In this document: positions 29,091 to 40,890 of the stretch, piece by piece
Numbering within the stretch: position 1 is the stretch's first letter
How the letters are laid out: the number at the start of each line of letters is the position of its first letter
Assembly: GCF_016808095.1 (NCBI RefSeq)
Contig: NC_068975.1
Span: forward strand, 6,067,501-6,131,500
Direction of reading: 5' to 3'
Length of the DNA: 64,000 nucleotides
Origin: Vigna angularis
Lineage: Eukaryota; Streptophyta; Magnoliopsida; Fabales; Fabaceae
Translations under genes and position numbers: made by a program
Notes under the pieces: generated by a model
Told to the model about the DNA's origin: nothing
Databases searched by the model: none
Seen by the model: only the letters and a program-made list of their open reading frames with translations

Positions 29091-31522
29091 TGTAACATCC
29101 CAATATCTCACACTGAATAATTCATAATTTATATATTGTAACATTACATTTACGGTAACATCCCGTAATCTCACACTTAAAAATTCACAGTTGATATACA
29201 TATTTTAAACTCAGATTTCAACTATAAACTCCTAAATATAACTTGAATTCTTCTAACTTATTCTTCGAACTCTTTCTTCATTGGTATTGTTTCAGACGAC
29301 ATTCCTTCATCTGCTCCCGTATAACGAATTATACGATCATCGCACATACCCAAACACAAAAACACAAACAAGTAGGGGTGAGCTAACAATTCAATACAAT
29401 AACCATACCTCGATACCAAACCATACTATGCTCACTTTACCAGATCAAATTACATAAACAAATATGAGTTACACACCAAACCACATTGCATACATCAATA
29501 TATATCAAACACCAAATCAGAATGCATACACCAATATGCATCAACAACAGATCAGAATGCATACACCAATATGCATCAAACACCAAATCAGAATGCATAC
29601 ACCAATATGCATCAACAACATATCAGAATGCATACACCAATATGCATCAAACACCAAATCAGAATGCATACACCAATATGCATCACGTCCATCCATCCCA
29701 AAAGTCATACAAATTGACTATATCACATACATTCACATACTTTCCACATAAATCACATCCTTATAATTCACAATCATGTTCAGATGCATAAATTCAAATC
29801 TAATAAAATCCAATTATTTCAGAAATCATACAAACTGAATATATTCCAACAAGATATATTACACAATAATTTAACAGTACATAATCTGTTCAATAGGATT
29901 TAAGTTAAAAACTTGTCGAGTAGACTTCTAGGAAAGAGAGGTGCGTCACAATGGACAACTTAAGTACCAAATCTTTCCTTAGCCAAAGCGTTCATCAACT
30001 AGTTTTTAACAAATTTCTTATTTACAGATTTAAACAACAACATATAATATTAACACCGAAATCTGATATAGATATAAAAAAAATAGAAATTAAGCAATAT
30101 TGAGATCCCTGAGAAGATACGAAATTAATATCTATAAATCTGTAACTCCGATTTTAAATCTGAATCGTCACAATAATTCACTATTTGTTATAAACTACAT
30201 ATTAAAATTTCAGGTTGATCCAACGGTTAAATAGATAGATATTGAGGTTTTACCGAGGTAACTCAGGTGCGGAATTTTAAGTGGTTTTTGGTTATACTCA
30301 AAATGCGGAACTAATTTCCCTAAGCACAGACATTTAATTACAAATCTGAACGGTCAAAATGACTTAATATGTCTTATGAATTACATACTAAATTTTCGGC
30401 TCAATCTAACGGTAAATGAAATATATATGAAATGTTTACCATGATAACTTAAGAACAGAAATATAGTGTTCATCAGATTTTTCAAAACTTAAAAATTATT
30501 TTCTCCAAACATAAACTTTCAATTAAAAATCCGATCGGTCAAAGTGTATTAATATATCTTAGGAATCATGTATAAAATTTTCAAGTTGATCTAACGGTCA
30601 AATAAGGCATAATATATATTTTACCGAGATGACTCAGTAACAGATCTACAGGGGTAATTAATTTACTCAAACATGCAGGATTTATTTCTCTAAGTACAAA
30701 CTTCTAATTATAAATCCAAACGGTCAAAGTGAAGAAATAGGTCTTAGGATTCATATATTAAAATTTTAGCTAAATCAACGGTCAAAATAATTAAAAGAAA
30801 AGTTTTACCATACTAACTCGAAAATAAGAAAATTATAATCATGAAAACTAAATTTATATAAGTGAATAGATAACTACCATTACCAAAATTTTAACATACT
30901 CATAACTCATATTCATTATCATCACATGGATAAAAATCATATACAAGAAGGATTAGCTCTCCTACCTCTATTCCAGACTTAATCTCCTGCTCCGAATTTG
31001 TTTCCCTGAAACCCTTCAGAACCTCTACTCTTCTTGCAACTAAAAATTTCTCCCTAACTCTTTCTTCTCTATTTCTCAAGCTCTCACTTGATTCCTCTTT
31101 TCTTGGTGCCAAATACCCTTCCCTCCTATGGCTATTTATAGGTAAAAATTTTTTACTATTCATTAATATTTTAATATTATTTATTATTTTAATATTATTT
31201 AAAAAATAATATTTTAATCATTTACTTGTTAAATCTGATCCTAATTTCTTCCATACTAAGAAATCCTAATTTCTTCCATGCTAAGGAATCCTAATGCTAA
31301 GAATTTATTTTTTACTATTCACTTTTTACTATTTACTATTCACTTTTTAATATTCAATTTAAAAAAATTACTAAATAAGGTACCAAAAATTTGAACCTCT
31401 CCTTCTAAAATTACTATAATTTTATATCCAAAATTTACATTTTTCTATCCATTAAAATTATTATTACTAATAAAATAATAAAATTTACTACTATAAATAT
31501 TTTCTTTTTCATGGGTCTTACA
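29091..31522 (-). repeat. Right LTR (5' LTR of the minus-strand element)
   Basis: 2432 bp, about 1.2% different from the left copy by eye, with the same five-unit tandem block at 29514-29686. On the minus strand its promoter side faces inward, towards the homeobox gene's 3' side. Confidence 0.9.
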
Positions 31523-32423
31523 AACCATACGTTTGAAACCCACTGTTCCAAAATCAACTTGATCCAACGGTGAACGATTTCACACAATTAAAACATCAGT
31601 CCAAGTTTTAGGTTATGCGGGAATGACTTCTTCTCTTCCTTTCTCTCTCGCTTGGCTTTTTCCTCTCTTCAAATGAATCTAATGCGCCCTAGTAATCTGA
31701 CCCATCTCCACTAAAACAAAGTGAGAGATGATGGTCCACATTATTTGGCCTATTCTTCCCATAGGAAGAGAGCCCTATAACCCAACACTTACAACATATA
31801 TTTGCATGGAAATTCCCAAGCATCATAACTTTGTTCTCCCTTAGCATCAAACCCTTTGTTGGGATAACCAAGCAAACCATACATAATACATTCAAAGAGA
31901 AAACTCATACAAAAATTACATAAGTCTTATGTCCATTCATACACAAACTCTTACCCAATAATAACCACAAATAATCATTATCATATACACATTTATCAAA
32001 ACAAGGACTACCAATCAATATAATCAAGAACACATATAACATACAACCATAAACAAATAAAGGTAAGCGTCCCCATACCTTGGCCAATCATAAGGCTTTA
32101 TTTACAACCCTAAAACATCACAAATCTTCCTTTACATTAAGAGTTCCCCATCGTTCTCTCTTCTTCTCCCAAAACGCCAATCTCCTTTCTTCCTCTGTTT
32201 CCTGTATTTGATTTAAAGTTTCTAGGGTTTCTAAGCATCAAACCATCCTTTTCTCTATATCTTAATATTTATGAATCCACTCAACTCTATCTCTAATACT
32301 TTCTCACTTATAATAATACATTTTATTCTAATTTATTATAATGAGTCTATCAATAATATATATTATTATCATTTAGCCATAATATCTAATTATATATAAT
32401 AATATCTCAATACATCATTTAAA
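31523..32423 (-). other. Older Tekay-like LTR fragment, left part
   Basis: Interrupted by the solo LTR at 32429. The sequence resumes at 34649 and ends CGGGCCTTACA at about 34770, followed by CATTACCTCCTTCAT. On the minus strand that is a purine tract before an LTR start TGTAAGGCCCGG. CAACTTGATCCAACGGTGAACG near 31551 is a typical phrase of these LTRs. Minus-strand reading frames of 60-68 codons here look accidental. Confidence 0.5.
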
Positions 32424-32428
32424 ATATC

Positions 32429-34643
32429 TGTCAACACCCAATTTCGTCCGGATTGACTAATAGATTTATTTTTTTTTCATCATGAGTGTAAAATAAAAAA
32501 AATAAAAAAAAATAAAAGAAGCATAAAAAAACCCAAATGAAAAATATTATTTATTTTACTTTTTGCACCCCCAAAGTTTCTTTTAAACACTTAATCCAAT
32601 GACCCAAAATAATCTCTTACTTTTTTACTTCCTCACCACCTCTTTTCTCTTATCACACCCCACTCTCCACATCACTATCCACATCACCCTCCACATCTCA
32701 TTCCACATCATCTACCTTTTTCATTTACTTTTTCCACATCATTTCCATATTAATTTTATATATCAACTTTTCTAATTATTCCACTTACATTTTTTTATTA
32801 TATCTTCTCCATCAACATTTTTTATTATCCATTTTTTCTCCACCTTATTTTTCCACCCACTTTTTATATTACTTCTTTCACTTATTTTCCACATTAACTT
32901 TTACTATTCACTATATTTTATTTCACTTAATTTCTCCACCAACTTTTTATATTATTTCTTCCACTTAATTTCCACACCTAATTTCTCCACCAACTTTTTA
33001 TATTATTTTTTTTCACTTATTTTCCACATTAACTTTTACTATTCACTATATTTTATTTTACCTACTTTCTCCACCAACTTTTTTATATTATTTCTTTCAC
33101 TTAATTTCCACACCTAATTTCTCCACCACCTTTTTATATTATTTCTTTCACTTAATTTCCACACCTAATTTCCCCACCAACTTTTTATATTATTTCTTTC
33201 ACTTATTTTCCACATTAACTTTTACTATTTACTATATTTTATTTCACCTACTTTCTCCACCAACTTTTTATATTATTTCTTTCACTTATTTTCCACATTA
33301 ACTTTTTCTATTCACCTTTTTTTAATTCATCTAAATTTTCCACCAACTTATTATATTATTTTTATTCATCAACTTTCTTCATCCTTAACTCTATAAATAC
33401 CTACATTCCCTTCACTTCACACACACACACAATTACATAATATCCATTTCTTCTCTCTCAAAATCTCTTCATTCCATCCCAAAACTCTACTTCATTTTTC
33501 TCTCACATTTTGCTATTTCCTAATCTCTCTATACATAATAAATCCCATACCCCATTTCTACCATAAAGTTATCTTCTTCATCTTCCATCTATCTTTCTCA
33601 CAACTTATTACAAGTAAGGTTTTATTTCATCACACAAATCTTCAACAAGGTACACATTTTCTCTTCATTCTATTTATATATGCATTTTGATCATTTTTTT
33701 TAGTTTATAAATTCATCTTGGTTTCTATCACAATTTTTCTTTATGCTTTTCACATTTCAACTCATCTATCCTTCTTAATAAAAATTATAAAACTTTAAAA
33801 ACATGTAATAATATAAATATCGGTATGAGTACTCGTGCGATCGTACGCATCAGCCTAGTACTCATTACCCAAAATCTAAAATAAACAAAAAAGTCGTGTG
33901 AGTGCTCGTGCGATCGTACGCATCAGCCTAGTGCTCATTACGCAAAACAATAAAAAATAAGAAAAAAGCCGTGTGAGTGCTCGTGCGATCGTACGCATCA
34001 GCCTAGTGCTCATTACGCAAAAAAAAAATCTAAATATTACATTAAAAAATACCAAAAAATATAAAATCTTCAAAAACCAAAAACATCCACATTTTCAAAC
34101 AACAAAAAATCTTTCTAGCCAGAACTACGTGATCCTTGATTCTCCATCAAAAGTGGAGATACGTAGGAGCAAGGCCAGTCCTTGTCAGGTTCACTCTCCC
34201 AAAAATCCAAAATCATTTCCAAACAATTCTCAAACAAATTTTCAAGCAATCTCCAAAAAGAACTACGGAACCCTGATTTCTCATTCTTAATGAGAATACG
34301 TAGGAGCAAGGTCAATCCTTGTCGGGCCCAAAAAACTAAAAAATACATGTTGTTTCTTTAGAATCTTATTTTAGGGGATAGTTAAACATTTTGAAAACCA
34401 CATCATATTCGCATATTTAGTTAAAGGTACTGCCTTAGGGCAGGCGTTGTAGGGTGTTAATACCTTCCCTACACGTAACCGACTCCCGAGCTTAGAATCT
34501 CATTTTCGCAGACCATGCTTTATCATTTTATGGTTTTTCCGTAGTTTTCCAGAATAAACTATGGTGGCGACTCCAAATCTCTTTTTCAAAACCCCGCGTT
34601 TTATTCTTCGGATCATCGTCCCGTCGTGATCCCGGTTGCGACA
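32429..34643 (+). repeat. Tat/Ogre-like solo LTR, plus strand
   Basis: Starts TGTCAACACCCAATTTCG and ends CCCGGTTGCGACA, with a perfect 5-bp target duplication ATATC (32424-32428, 34644-34648). The first 1.3 kb is pyrimidine-rich, with repeated blocks of about 110 bp (CACTTAATTTCCACACC, TTTCTCCACCAACTTTTTAT) between 32830 and 33350. Three copies of GTGCTCGTGCGATCGTACGC lie at 33826-34010. CTACGTAGGAGCAAGG-type blocks and GTGGCGACTCCAAATC lie near the end. It is the same family as 14334-17615 on the other strand. Length 2215 bp; no internal region. Confidence 0.9.
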
Positions 34644-34648
34644 ATATC

Positions 34649-37018
34649 TATAATATCTAATAATAATAATAATAATATCTCTTTTAAATGTCTAAACCCA
34701 CCAAAATTATATATCCTATTTTTTTCAACTACGTTATTTCTAAGACATCTATTTTCCCGGGCCTTACACATTACCTCCTTCATAAATTATTTGTTCTTTA
34801 ATCACATCCTACCTTTGAAATCACCGTAGAGTACTCTACAACTATAACCAACCAAAATCGTGAATAAAGTAAGTTCTCTTTTTTCTTTTTCTAGTTATCC
34901 TATCTAAGTTTTCCCATTTTTTGTGTATGGTTGAGTTGCATGTGCACAAATTCTTTTCATATTTACTTCCTACATGTTGGTGAGTCTAGTTATGTACTCA
35001 AATCATTAATATGATCTCTTTGTGTATGTGGTTAGATTTTCAATGAAAGAGGGAAAGTTGTAGAAAAACATTTAGAAGCATAAGAATATCCTTTAAGGTG
35101 AGGGAAGCTAATTCTAACTAGTTACTTGTTTAATTTCAATTGATTGTTGTTTCTGCAACTGAGATTAAAATTTTAGAACAATTTAGTATGTTTGCTTATA
35201 TGTAATTAAATTAAATGCGATAAAGGAATCAAATGCAAGTTTTTTGTTGTTGTGAAATTAAAGGATTGGAATGTTATGCATTGTTGTATATAGATTTAGT
35301 AATGAAATTGTGAAATTGATGTTGTAATTAAATAAATTGTCTTAATGTGATTCTTGATGTGTTTGAGACTTGTGAGTAGAATTAGCATGAATTTTAGTAT
35401 GTTGGGAACTTGAAAGTCGTGGGATTTTGTTATCTGGATACTAGTTTGGTTTTGGTAATCAATTAAATCCTTTTGATAATCGATTACCAGAGGTTGAAGG
35501 TACTCGAAACTACATAATTTTGATAATTGAATACTAGTCTGGCTCATGGAATCGATTATATTATGTTAATAACCGATTGCCAATTCAAAATTTAATAATT
35601 TTGAACTACATGAAGGAAAATGTTGGGATCTTTGATTTGATGTATGTAGTTAGAAAAGTTAGTCTTTTATAATTGCTCTATTTTAGATTTCTCTTTTATG
35701 AAGAGTATTTCTACTTGATCGGTCAGTAGGTTCCTATGTACTATTATGGTCTTGGGTTGATCTTGATATAAAAGTATGTGTTTTAGGAATGATAAGTGTG
35801 TGTGATATGTAGAGTAAGGCATACATATGTGATGAAATAATTTTATTTATATTTATGGATATGAGTTATTAATATATGAATTAGAAGGAAATGAATCAAG
35901 AGAAAAAATATGAAGTGTTTCAAGGAGGTTATATAATATAATATGGGAGGAATGGAGGGAAATGTTTCAAAGAGGTTATTTAAAATAAAGGAATGCAACA
36001 TAATCTTTTAAATGTTATGTTTTGGTTGCATGACCATATTCGTCCTAAGGAAGAAGGATGTAGTATGATAAGTTTACTGTTATGCAATTGCTAGGGATGC
36101 TCCTATGAAGTTATCCTTATTATACCAGACTATCAAACTCATGTAAAGGATGAGGTCTAAGCAATGAAGACTGAAGGATATTATTATATTTGGATTAGAG
36201 GTCGGGATCCCTTCTCTTTTAAAGAATTAACATTGTCTAAAGGAGGTTTGGTGACCTAGTAAATTTTGGTCAGTCTTGATATATCATATCATATTATTAT
36301 GAAATTTAAGGGTTCTACAAGAGGTGCACAACTTCTAGTGTTTGAACAATTGCATAAATGTGAATATCAAGTCTAGTAATATATTTTGCTTATGTGTTTG
36401 TGAATGGTGTGATGACTGATCATTAAATACTATGTTATGAATTGGTTGAGAGATATTGATTGATAAATTATTTATTCACTATGTTCATGTTAGCATTAGC
36501 TTGCCCTCTTTTGTTTGTGGTTGTGTGTTTTCCCTTCCTTTACGATGATCGTCATTTTGGTGTGAGCAGAGGATGTTTCAAGAGCTAGTAGTGGTAGACA
36601 ATAGGAGTGTATGCACTTTGGGGTTGTGCCTATTTCCTCGGTTTGATGGATGTACATAAGATAGAATATTTAGATAGCTCACAATCTTGTGGCATTTGTG
36701 TAAAAATGGTAATGCTTATAGATGTTTTTGAACAAACTTCATTGTGAAAGACTAGGATTATTGCTATGATTTTACTTTTATGTATGTTTGAATCTCATCC
36801 CTATGGTCAGGTTTGTTCTATAATCAATCATGTAAGAATCTCAAACAATATAAATGTCTATTTTATTGGGCTTTTACAACCAAATGCAAGACACAAAACT
36901 CAATTTGATGCACCTTGGGGTATTTAGAGTGAATGTGTTCACTCACCTTTGTATTAACATTGATTAATCTAATTATATTTATTTTATGTTAGTAAAGTAA
37001 TAAAAAAACTAGAGGTTA
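34649..37018. other. LTR remnants between solo LTR and CACTA element
   Basis: 34649-34770 completes the older minus-strand LTR. After that: a patch with ATCGATTA-type motifs at 35455-35600; and at 36490-36900 a plus-strand LTR-like stretch (TTTACGATGATCGTC, GTGTGAGCAGAGGATGTTTC, ending GGGCTTTTACAACC). The rest is AT-rich without recognisable genes. Confidence 0.45.
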
Positions 37019-37261
37019 CACTACAAGAAATTGGCGTATTACTGAAGGCTTTTTACAGACGGCCTCTCGGCCTTCGGTAAAAGTGTGTTACCGACGGTCA
37101 GATAGATGATTACCGAAGGTCTTTGGGCCGTCGATAATGACTACAAAAATAGCGCAAAATACCGGCGGCCCTTTACCAAAGGTCCTTAGGCAGTCGGTAA
37201 TTAAGTGGTGATTTTAAATACCGAGGGTCTTAGGCCGTCGGTATGTATGAGGGTGAATTAA

Positions 37262-40160
37262 AACCAAAACTTCTACTTTCCCTCTCCCATTTTGAGCTCG
37301 TCGACCAAACCCTATTTCCCTCTCCCTGTGAATCCTCTCCTTAGGTGCATTATCTCAGTGTCGTCATGGTTGTTCTCAAGGCGCAACTGCGTCATCCTTC
37401 ATTCGGTCGTGTTAGTGAGGCGGGACAGCGGTTGTCGTTGACGGTGTGAGGACGGTTGGTGACTGAGGCGACTGCCGTGGAGTAGGGACGGTTGGTGACT
37501 GAGGTGTCATCCTTCATTCGGTACGCTTGGAGCTTTTGTTGAGTGATTCTCCGGGAATGGTGTTGGTGGACGGTGATTGAGGCATTTATTGCGGCTGCAG
37601 TGGAGTAGGGAGGGTGTTGCCGCTAGGATTGCAGTAAGGTTAGTGTTCTGTTCATGTGAATTTTAGGTTTGGGGCTTGCTCCTTAATTGATTGCTATTTG
37701 TTTTCCTGCTTCCAATTTCTTGCAATTCCTTGCAAGTCATTCTATATTGGATTGTGGTTATGGCACCAGGGGTCGTGCTTCGTGGATAGCGTGACGAGGG
37801 CATTGCGGTGGTGACGTGTTGTGGATGCTGCTTTAAGTGGTGGTCTACTTGGACTGGGGCTGCCATTGTAGAGGGTGTTGTGGAGCTTTTTATTAGGTTT
37901 GCTAACTTCCACCGTTGTAGTTAACCACATTTACAAGTGCCTCTTTTAGTGCTGGATAATAGCATCATTTTTCCTTATTTATGTTATGGAAGAATTTAAA
38001 CACTATATCAAAATGTAACAGAAGATTTATGCACAAATGTCGAACACCATCAAATATCGTTAGCTTCTACTTCTTGATTTGATATGAAACTGTATATCAC
38101 TATGTCAAAACTATGTATTGGATTTTCTGGTTGTTTTATCTGAATGTATACATTACAGCCAAGTAATCCAACCAATACTTATGATTCAATCGCTTGTCTG
38201 TTGCACAATTTCTTTTGTTGTTTTTAAATAAGTTCCTTATAAAACATTTTTTATACATGAGTAAGATACAATCTAATGTACAATTCCTTATTCAGAACTA
38301 AACTAATACTAAGTGAACCAACAAATTAAGTTCTTAGACTTCATAACTAAATCAACATCAGCCTAGAGGTTTTATTCTCTTTAGGTTGAGTCCTCTTCTT
38401 CAATATAATATTATATTCATACAATCTACTCAGTTCATATTACCCTTCGTTTTCTTACCTTTAAACCAGTTAAGTGTGCCCTTCACCATGACCAGAAATA
38501 ACTTTACAGTTACCTTTTATTTTCCCTCTCTCATTTACCATTTACATAATTTCATACTGGGCAACTTGGCCTCCACTTTCTCAGTTTCCCAAACATGGAT
38601 CTTGACTCAAACACCATCATCGTGTTTTGAGTGCAAAGAAAGAGTATAAAAATCAGCCTAAAATGTGATAGAAGTAGGAAAATTATAAACGTTTTGATTT
38701 GATATATGTCTGATTCTAATAATTGGTGCATTGTCTGGCACCTTAGAATTTAGAAGGATACCAGTGCTCTTTTTAGTTGTCCTGGGCCCATATTTATCTG
38801 TCACCTATATAAAATTTTATCAACATTTATCATTGTGTGGTTCTGAATTTATGTATGTTTTAGTTATAAGGATTTAACTTTATCTTCTGTTAATGGACCT
38901 AGAACATGATTCTGAAATAGAGTAATTGAACAGTGAGGCATAATTAAAGACCCTGCCAAATGGGATATTTCTTCAACTTAAAACCCCACCCATTTCCTAC
39001 TCCTGGAATGTTGTTTTTCCCTATGCAAAATTTCCCATCTTCCTATCTCATTATTAAATCCGAAAGAGAATAATACAGTCCATAACATTTTCCTTTTCTC
39101 ACTCCTTTAAACTCATGACCAATTTATTATCACACTGCCACTAACCTTACTTCTACTTCTATTTCACTTAATTTATTCTTTCTCTTTTGTATTTCTTCAT
39201 TCTAAATCTTATTGTTATCCTTTCTTCATCTCTTATTTTCCCACACTCTTTCTCCCATGGAAGTTCCCTCTATTAACACTAAGACTTCCGCTTCATCATT
39301 CACCTTTCACACCACAATGCAACAACCACTCCTACTTTTCTTCAACACCAAACTTAACTACATTTTCCTTTGCTACCTCAAGTGTGCTCAAAATAATTGG
39401 CATTAATAAAAATGTCCACAGGTTGTACAATGTAGCTTACACAAGTGGATCACACTAGAATCAAACAATTAGGGTCAAATCTCTCTAACTATAGAATGTG
39501 CCAGAATAGGTGCACATTGTTTGAACATATAAGATACCTGTCCAACAATGAAAGGAGGGTAAAAGGTAGTTGGAAAGTTGTGTACTCAGTTCAGAAATTT
39601 CTACATATATACACATCATGAAATTGACAATAATGCAATAGCAAAGGTGGAAAATGTACAACAGACACTTGAAACAGTGACTAAACTATGTACACAAGTT
39701 CTATTTAGCTCAAAATAACCAAAAACTTCCTCAAAAACTAATTCCTAATAGAACTTTAAACATCAAAATGTTAATTTAAAACTTGAAACATTTTGTCAAC
39801 ATTAAGTATATTTTTATACTGGTAAATTATACATACACTTACCAATATATTTTTTATGTAACGTATATCAAGAAATACTAAAAACAGTGGGATCTGAAGT
39901 AAAAATACATAATAGGAACTTAATTTTGACAGTTTTGTCAAAGGAAATTGATCTTCATCATTGGAATAATAGGAAATGATATTTTTGAAGTTGACTTTTG
40001 TTTGTAACTTTTTAAGAGCAATATTATGATAAAATTTTGATCTAACATGAGACACAGTTGGGTAAGTAGTTGTACCTGTCTTTGACACTTGTGATCTGAA
40101 CATCAGAGCTATGTGAAGTAGTAAGGAAAACTAGTCATTGGAAACTAAATTTTATATATG
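37262..40160. other. CACTA left interior, no recognised gene
   Basis: 37262-37930 is GC-richer (CGTCGACC, repeated GACGGTTGGTGACTGAGG at about 37451 and 37487) and may be leader or captured sequence. 37930-40160 is AT-rich; reading frames up to 110 codons show nothing recognisable. Confidence 0.4.
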
Positions 40161-40166
40161 TAGTTA

Positions 40167-40890
40167 GTGATCGTGGTGATTATAATTAGTGCAAAACAGG
40201 ATAGCATCCCAGCTATTATTGTTCATGATTCTAATATTTTTGCTGATGCTTCTTCTTTTAATGATGTTTCTGATGATTTGAATGTTATTTCTACTTCCAA
40301 TTTTGATAATGTTGATTCTGAGTTTATGCCTACAGTTCAATATGGTTTCAATGATGTACCTGCTTTTTACATTAATTTTACAGCTGTTGATTTTCATAAT
40401 AATACTTCTTATTGTTCTAAAAGTATGGTTGAACCTGTGGTTGATAATCACACTGATTTTATAGCTGTTGATGGTCATATTGACACACCTATTACGGCAG
40501 TTTATGAAACTTTTTCAGTTCAAGATTTTGATAATGTTGTTGTTGATTTTGATACTTTTTTATCGTATAGATATTGATCTTATTAAGCCTATTGCTGACA
40601 CGGCTATTATTGATTTCACTTCCAATTCTCTTGATTTAGTTTATGTTATTGATCATATTGATATACCTGCTACTGTCTTTTATCCAAATGTTGATGTTGT
40701 TGATTGATCTGATTTTTACACAATTTTAATTGATAATGACGTTGCAGTAGCTGGTGAATTTCATGGTTCTGTTTCAGATCTTGATGTTGTTGATTTTACA
40801 TGTTTGTTTTTGCTAGTTTTTATATGTTTCATACTTGGTTTAAGACAGAAGAAAACAAGGAAAAATGTGTATGGGGAGGGTAGAGTGGGA
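40167..40890 (+). pseudogene. Unidentified Asp-rich, membrane-anchored reading frame inside the CACTA element
   Basis: Three adjacent frames encode a coherent composition. 40167-40577 (136 codons, possibly longer upstream) is rich in Asp, Val and Phe, with repeated phrases such as IAVDGHIDTP and NFDNVD. Near 40560 the frame shifts, and similar phrases (YVIDHIDIPATVF) run to a stop at 40705-40707. Similar sequence resumes at about 40720 and ends in a hydrophobic helix (CLFLLVFICFILGL, about 40801-40842) followed by a basic tail RQKKTRKN. That suggests a repeat-containing acidic ectodomain with a C-terminal anchor, now broken by a frameshift and a stop. I do not recognise the family; it may be captured host sequence. 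Confidence 0.35.

Larger units (their letters stand above)
22838..31522 (-). mobile_element. Tekay-like LTR element without gag/pol, carrying an antisense WOX-like gene
   Basis: Two 2.43-kb direct repeats (22838-25268 and 29091-31522) start TGTAACATCCC and end GGGTCTTACA. Orientation is minus: just inside the right LTR the minus strand reads TGGTATCAGAGCCAGG (tRNA-Met primer site), and just inside the left LTR it reads GTTGTTGGGGAGAA (polypurine tract). The internal region is only 3.8 kb. I find no gag, protease, reverse transcriptase or integrase on either strand. It holds a homeobox gene on the plus strand. I count about 30 LTR differences, about 1.2%, near 0.5 My at 1.3e-8 per site per year. 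Flanks are GTTTT on the left and AACCA on the right, so no target duplication is seen. Confidence 0.85.
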
